Source: Thereva unica
Taxonomy: Eukaryota > Arthropoda > Insecta > Diptera > Therevidae
NCBI GenBank assembly: GCA_949987705.1
Contig: OX465281.1
Location: 221,125,978-221,189,977, forward strand
DNA length: 64,000 bases
Direction of reading: 5' to 3'
Shown here piece after piece: positions 63,408-64,000 of the stretch (positions are counted from its first letter, which is position 1; every line of letters begins with the position of its first letter). The notes beneath the pieces were generated by a model. It ran no database searches and was not told the DNA's origin. It saw only the letters and a program-made list of their open reading frames with translations. A program made the position numbers and the translations under genes.

Positions 63408-64000
63408 TTGTTGAGACGTACCAAAAACCTGAAGAATAAACTCTGGAAAACCTACCTGAAGAGGAAAGACACTGCGAGTTTCTATGCATTTCTCAATTGC
63501 TATGACCAATTTCATGTTCTCTCAGAAGCTCGATATAAGGAGTACTTAGGGAACATGGAAGGTAAACTATATGGTGATTCCAGAACATTCTTTTAATGTA
63601 TCAACACTGAGAAACAAATTGATAATTACCCTTACACCATACAATATAAGAACTCCCCTGGTTTTAATTCTCCGAAATTTGTGACAAGTTTGCATTGTGC
63701 TTCCTAAAATCTTTGTCGTCCCCTGTATTCCAACCAGATGAAGACAATTTTCGACATATTAATGCAATCTAAACGGCTCAAAACTTCTCTCTGTCTATAA
63801 CCAGGGAAGATATCTCGAAACATATAAATGAACTTCCACAAGATTTTTCGTCCGGCCCTGATGGAGTCCCTCCAGGCTCCAGCTGTTCCAAAATCCTGTG
63901 CAGGGACCCTACTGTCTCCTCTACTATGTTTATTTGAAAAATTCCTAAATAAAGGGCGCTTCCCAACCTTCTGTAAGAACTCTTTTATAATACCAGTTCA
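63408..64000 (+). mobile_element. third LINE family, endonuclease-RT linker, runs off the window
   Basis: The frame from 63408 reads RRTKNLKNKLWKTYLKRKDT and EYLGNMEGKLYGDSRTFF, then after stops SITREDISKHINELPQDFSS and GPDGVPP, the lead-in to a reverse transcriptase. The RT core would lie beyond 64000. Confidence 0.7.

Noticed and set aside
1..64000. CRISPR arrays, operons or toxin-antitoxin style systems
   Set aside because: Sequence is eukaryotic; repeats found are transposon ends or tandem arrays without spacer architecture.

Overview
This 64 kb window looks like AT-rich insect (at least arthropod) nuclear DNA. It holds split genes with GT-AG introns, poly(A)-tailed non-LTR retrotransposons, hAT and Tc1/mariner-type DNA transposon remains, tRNA- and 5S-rRNA-derived SINE pieces, and no prokaryotic gene organisation. 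The species cannot be named from the sequence alone.

The only convincing host coding content is a solute carrier organic anion transporter (OATP/SLCO family) present as two near-identical tandem copies on the + strand. Copy B (29330-51094) can be assembled as 11 phase-compatible exons encoding 765 residues. It has an acidic N-terminal exon, the superfamily signature [11 protein letters not shown] in exon 5, a Kazal-like cysteine domain in exons 8-9, and a conserved C-terminal membrane region. Copy A (8933-20907) has exons 2-11 with the same exon lengths and phases and no disabling change, but no exon 1 is visible in the 8.9 kb upstream. By eye the copies differ at 13 amino acids over the shared 674 codons, and a few percent at the nucleotide level where compared. 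They share intronic transposon relics and also carry copy-specific insertions. The gene may be in the ecdysone-importer (Oatp74D) group, but this is inference.

Layout. 1-8.9 kb: repeats, a young 5'-truncated LINE (2851-4572) with a 522-codon ORF and a target-site duplication, a tRNA-like sequence and a MITE. 8.9-21.2 kb: Oatp copy A and its 3'UTR; its introns hold a decayed LOA/Lian-like LINE, a 1.5 kb foldback element and stacked LINE/SINE relics. 21.2-29.3 kb: intergenic, with a second foldback element and a hAT transposon with a perfect 8-bp target duplication into which a LINE has inserted. 29.3-51.1 kb: Oatp copy B, its introns expanded by LINEs, an RTE-like element, MITEs and a recombinase-like ORF fragment. 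51.1-64 kb: intergenic mosaic of MITEs, RTE-like fragments, a second hAT relic, a TTAA-flanked element with internal tandem repeats, and several LINE fragments running off the end.

Most of the unusual signal is transposon archaeology layered on the transporter duplication. No operon, CRISPR array or clearly new multi-gene system was found. The duplicated transporter, with one exon 1 for two bodies in the window, is the most consequential observation; a false haplotype duplication in the assembly must be excluded.
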